A stretch of 64,000 nucleotides of DNA, from positions 4,686,001 through 4,750,000 of the forward strand of contig NZ_CP133268.1 in assembly GCF_030915385.1 (NCBI RefSeq), written 5' to 3'. The position numbers and the translations under genes are program-made. The notes beneath the pieces are model-generated. The model did no database searches. It saw only the letters and a list, made by a program, of their open reading frames with translations, and had not been told where the DNA came from. Positions 61,210 to 64,000 of this stretch are shown one piece after another (positions within the stretch are counted from its first letter, which is position 1; each line of letters starts with the position of its first letter). The stretch is from Neobacillus sp. PS3-12 (GTDB lineage Bacteria > Bacillota > Bacilli > Bacillales > Cytobacillaceae).

Positions 61210-61233
61210 TTTTCACTGTTTTAACAGTGAAAA
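61210..61233. promoter_or_regulatory. 24-bp dyad upstream of the monooxygenase operon
   Basis: TTTTCACTGTT-TT-AACAGTGAAAA, perfect arms, about 280 bases before the first gene. Operator candidate. No consensus sigma-54 site is found in the 634-base gap 60877-61510; a partial TTGGTACG box at about 61240 lacks the -12 GC. Confidence 0.5.
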
Positions 61234-61510
61234 TAATATTTTTTGGTACGATTCATCCAAAAACATCATAAAAGTTCAGTAGAATCGACTGTATACTAAA
61301 TATTCAGAAAATTATAGAATGTGTATACGCTTACAACCTGGATAAAGAGGAATATTTCATAAAAAAGAATGCCGAAAATTCTTTTCCAAAGAGAGGCTGT
61401 TTACTGTTTGAATTGCCAAGGATTGTTCACTTTGGAATACCCGTGGAATCGAAGCAGTTGCAGATAGTCTGTCTATTTATTTTTTTGAATTGTTAAGAGG
61501 AGGAAAAAGA

Positions 61511-62632
61511 ATGTCAACAAATTCTGAGTTCAAAAAAACGCTACGTGATCAGCCGTGGGATTATAAAACAAAAAATGAATATGAAGATGTAACCGTAAGG
61601 CAACAGCCATATGTGCATTTTCATTACCGCCACAAATTTGATGAACGTGACTATGAAATTTTTGATCCGCGTTATACACGATTAAAATGTTCTGATTGGG
61701 AAGCCTTCCGTGACCCAAAAAAGTTCTGGTATACAACTTATGTAAATAATAGAAAGAAAATGGCTGAAGAAGTGGAAAATGGTTTTACATATGCACAAGA
61801 ACTTGGTGTGATCCAAAATCTATCACCGCAATGGGCCGATGCTCTAAGAGACCTGTATACGCCAATTCGTCATTTAGAATACGGTGAAAATGTTCAAATG
61901 CAGCATGTTCTCCGTTATGCCTTAGGTACCGCAATTGAGCAGTGTGCTACTTTTCAGGCTTACGATAAAACAGGACGAGCACAGTGGATCACACAATGGG
62001 CACTAAATATGCAGGAGCATCATGATGACTTTCTTGCTCATGGAAAAGATGTACTCTTAAATGAACCAGCCTTCCAGCCATTGCGCCACTATGTTGAAGA
62101 GGTGCTTGTAACAGGCGACTGGGCAGAAGTTCTTGTTGCGGAAAATTTAACATTAGATCTTCTATTAGGAAATTTGATGTACCGCGAATTTAACCAGGAA
62201 GCACTTAAACATGGTGATACACATTTATCCATAATGAATCTGGTGATTGCGAAGCAATTAGATTGGCATCGTGACTGGGCATTTTCTCTTTTCAAAATGT
62301 TGGCAGAAGATAAAGCAGAAAGCCGCTGGGATTATTTAAAGTCCTTAGGCTATGAAGATTGGGAAGGAGACTATCGTTGGGGCAGAATCCTAAGCGACCC
62401 GAGAGAGACTCCAGAAGAGACCTTATCTAACATTGAAATTATTCAAGAATGGATCGATAAATGGTATCCGAAGGCATTCGAAGCTGTTCTTGCATTAGCA
62501 CCTTTATTCGAAAAACATGGAATATCGATTAATCTTCCAGAGACACTGAAAAAGATAGAGGAAGAAGCCATTATTCCAATCTATAAGAAATACAAACTAC
62601 CATTTAAGCAATACGAAATTGCACTTAACTAA
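61511..62632 (+). CDS. Diiron monooxygenase beta subunit (phenol hydroxylase DmpL-like)
   Basis: A 373-residue subunit of a soluble multicomponent diiron hydroxylase. The pattern RLKCSDWEAFRDPKKFWYTTYVNNR and the helical QMQHVLRYALGTAIEQCATFQAYD match the beta subunits (DmpL/TouE group), which keep the helical fold but not the metal site. AGAGGAGG precedes the ATG at 61511. It is followed by the effector protein and the alpha subunit, the L-M-N order of phenol hydroxylases. It is longer than typical DmpL (about 330), and no DmpK is seen upstream. Confidence 0.88.
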   Translation: MSTNSEFKKTLRDQPWDYKTKNEYEDVTVRQQPYVHFHYRHKFDERDYEIFDPRYTRLKCSDWEAFRDPKKFWYTTYVNNRKKMAEEVENGFTYAQELGVIQNLSPQWADALRDLYTPIRHLEYGENVQMQHVLRYALGTAIEQCATFQAYDKTGRAQWITQWALNMQEHHDDFLAHGKDVLLNEPAFQPLRHYVEEVLVTGDWAEVLVAENLTLDLLLGNLMYREFNQEALKHGDTHLSIMNLVIAKQLDWHRDWAFSLFKMLAEDKAESRWDYLKSLGYEDWEGDYRWGRILSDPRETPEETLSNIEIIQEWIDKWYPKAFEAVLALAPLFEKHGISINLPETLKKIEEEAIIPIYKKYKLPFKQYEIALN

Positions 62633-62650
62633 GAGAGGGGAACGAGTACG

Positions 62651-62947
62651 ATGACAGTAAAACAAGCCTATGTTGGAATCGATTTAGATACAAGTGGCGG
62701 CAGTGTTGCAACAGCGATCATCGCAGCGATTGAAGAAGATAACGAAGGGGTTATCGTCGAAGACTTTTCCGTTTATAAAAAAGTAAAAGTGCCTGGGAAG
62801 CTAGTGTTAAATCGAGAAACAGTAGAAGAAAACCTTGGCGCAGACTTTGAAATGGATCAATTACACCTTGTCATGAGTTCATATTTTGGCTTTATTACAG
62901 ACTGGGACGAAGAGCATTTAACAATTGAGTGGGAAAACGCAGAATAA
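62651..62947 (+). CDS. Diiron monooxygenase effector/coupling protein (DmpM/MmoB-like)
   Basis: A 98-residue cofactor-free regulatory protein that binds the hydroxylase and couples electron transfer to oxygen activation. The core YVGIDLDTSGGSVATAIIAAI and ENLGADFEMDQLHLVMSSYF, ending LTIEWENA, follows the DmpM family. GAGAGGGG precedes the ATG; it lies 18 bases after the beta subunit and 14 before the alpha subunit. Confidence 0.88.
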   Translation: MTVKQAYVGIDLDTSGGSVATAIIAAIEEDNEGVIVEDFSVYKKVKVPGKLVLNRETVEENLGADFEMDQLHLVMSSYFGFITDWDEEHLTIEWENAE

Positions 62948-62961
62948 GGAGGGGTATACTC

Positions 62962-64000
62962 GTGGCGAAACTAGGAGTTAAGGAAAAATATCATGCAATG
63001 ACGAGAGATTTAATGTGGGAACCAAAAGATTTTGATATGAACAAGGTTTATCCGCTTATTGAAAAAGAAGGTATTATCCTGAAAGATCCGAGCAGATGGG
63101 AAGATCCTTTTCGTATGGCATACAACCAATACGTGAAGATTCAATCAGAGAAAGATGGAATCTACCATGCTGTACGAAATGCCTTTGAAGCAAATGATGG
63201 TCACGCGAAGGTCGTTGATTCACGTTGGTATGAAGGGGTAAAAGTATTCGCGACAGCCGTGCAGCCTGCTGAATATTCTGCGCACCGCTTAATGGCGTAT
63301 GTTGGACGAAACATTCCAATTGAAGCGGTTCGTTTTGCGACATTCAATCAGGCGATCGACGAATTGCGTCATGCACAAATTGAAATCAAGCACTATTCTC
63401 ATATGAGCAAAGAAATTGACGGACTTCACAATTTTTCAAATACTATACAAAACTTATGGTTTAATACTGTACCAAGATCATTCTTTGATGATGCGATGAC
63501 AGCTGGTCCATTTGAAGCGTTAATAGCCATTTCCTTCTCATTCGAATATGTGTTTACAAACATTCTGTTCTTACCATTTGCTTCTTCTGCTGGTGCAGTT
63601 GGCGACGATAATTTTGCAGCTGTTGGAAAAAGCGTACAATCGGATGAATCCCGCCACATGGCATTAGGCATGTCTGCCTTAAAGATGTTATTAGAGGAAG
63701 ACGATCGTAACGTTCCGATCATTCAAGGCTGGCTTGACAAATGGTATTGGAGAGCTTATCGTCTGTTCTCGGTCATTGCGACACTTGTTGATTATTATCC
63801 ACGTATACGTCCAATTTCTTGGAAAAAAGCATTTGAAATCTATGTAGAAGAACAAGTGTTTAATGGGTTATTTAAAGATCTACGAAAATATGGCATTCGT
63901 CTACCAAAGCATGCAGAAGACAGCATGAAAGAAAAAAATCACTATTCTCATGCAGTAATGCGAATCCTTGATCATTATAAACATGCTAATTTGTTCAGAG
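62962..64000 (+). CDS. Diiron monooxygenase alpha subunit (phenol hydroxylase DmpN-like), partial
   Basis: GTG start at 62962 after AAGGAGGGG; the frame is open to the window end (346 codons; DmpN is about 517). The diiron ligand motifs are present: AEYSAH, IDELRHAQ (E-x-x-H), FSFEYV and SDESRHM (E-x-x-H). The N-terminus KEKYHAMTRDLMWEP and DPSRWEDPFR fits DmpN. It hydroxylates an aromatic ring, phenol or a related compound, using O2. The reductase and ring-cleavage genes would lie beyond the window. Confidence 0.9.
   Translation, partial: MAKLGVKEKYHAMTRDLMWEPKDFDMNKVYPLIEKEGIILKDPSRWEDPFRMAYNQYVKIQSEKDGIYHAVRNAFEANDGHAKVVDSRWYEGVKVFATAVQPAEYSAHRLMAYVGRNIPIEAVRFATFNQAIDELRHAQIEIKHYSHMSKEIDGLHNFSNTIQNLWFNTVPRSFFDDAMTAGPFEALIAISFSFEYVFTNILFLPFASSAGAVGDDNFAAVGKSVQSDESRHMALGMSALKMLLEEDDRNVPIIQGWLDKWYWRAYRLFSVIATLVDYYPRIRPISWKKAFEIYVEEQVFNGLFKDLRKYGIRLPKHAEDSMKEKNHYSHAVMRILDHYKHANLFR

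Noticed and set aside
61238..61255. TTGGTACGATTCATCC as a sigma-54 promoter of the monooxygenase operon
   Set aside because: The essential -12 GC is missing.

Overview
The window looks like the chromosome of a low-GC Gram-positive bacterium of the Bacillaceae. Shine-Dalgarno sites are strong AGGAGG-type, TTG and GTG starts are frequent, rho-independent terminators are strong, and several promoters are of the -24/-12 type read by SigL (sigma-54). Gene content (NamA-type ene-reductase, PaiB, cold-shock protein, CshA-like helicase, LtaS-like synthase, Amidase_3 and NlpC/P60 wall enzymes) also fits Bacillus and its relatives. No rRNA gene, complete tRNA gene or CRISPR array was seen.

Layout. 0-3 kb: the end of a nicotinate-type pyridine degradation cluster (partial alpha/beta hydrolase, NicX-like dioxygenase, NCS1 permease with a 3' frameshift). 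3.3-4.4 kb: a NamA-like ene-reductase. 4.9-13 kb: a sigma-54 controlled oxidative amine cluster on the minus strand (DUF3445 heme-dependent N-demethylase, DmmA-like zinc-ribbon protein, FMN/2Fe-2S reductase, aldehyde dehydrogenase, then a frameshifted amino-acid/GABA-type permease), with its divergent activator. 13.2-17.1 kb: a decayed phage- or ICE-like replication module (DnaD, two DnaB N-terminal fragments, subtilase and ATP-dependent ligase remnants) interrupted by a WYL regulator/azoreductase pair between two palindromic repeats. 17.2-19.1 kb: cspA and a DEAD-box helicase. 20-29.6 kb: a sigma-54 driven Liv-type ABC importer followed by three amide, ureido or peptide hydrolases and a convergent sigma-54 activator.

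29.8-43 kb: PaiB, two small membrane proteins, an intact second copy of the GABA-type permease, and a putrescine catabolic regulon (PuuP-like importer, glutamate dehydrogenase plus two small proteins, sigma-54 activator, aldehyde dehydrogenase, PatA-like putrescine aminotransferase). Three of its intergenic regions share a palindrome of the form TATGCAARATRGYATA, probably the activator binding site. 43-51 kb is an accessory region rich in short palindromic repeats. It carries an unrecognised three-gene module starting with a PD-(D/E)XK-like protein, a NucS-like nuclease with a possible PUA/EVE-type C-terminus, one copy of a duplicated lipoprotein, a toxin-antitoxin pair, and remnants of dapA and of tRNA 3' ends. 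51-58.3 kb holds cell-envelope genes (LtaS-like, NlpC/P60, GT39, amidase). 58.5-61 kb has a transporter and the second lipoprotein copy. 61.5 kb to the end opens a phenol-hydroxylase-type diiron monooxygenase operon (beta subunit, effector, partial alpha subunit).

How it works together: the window gathers several nitrogen- and carbon-scavenging pathways (pyridines, methylated amines, amides/ureides, putrescine/GABA, aromatics). Three of them pair a sigma-54 activator with its own -24/-12 promoters. Several genes carry single-base frameshifts in or near short homopolymers. Some may be assembly errors; the frameshifted permease at 4959-6505 also has a decayed promoter compared with its paralogue and may be a true pseudogene.
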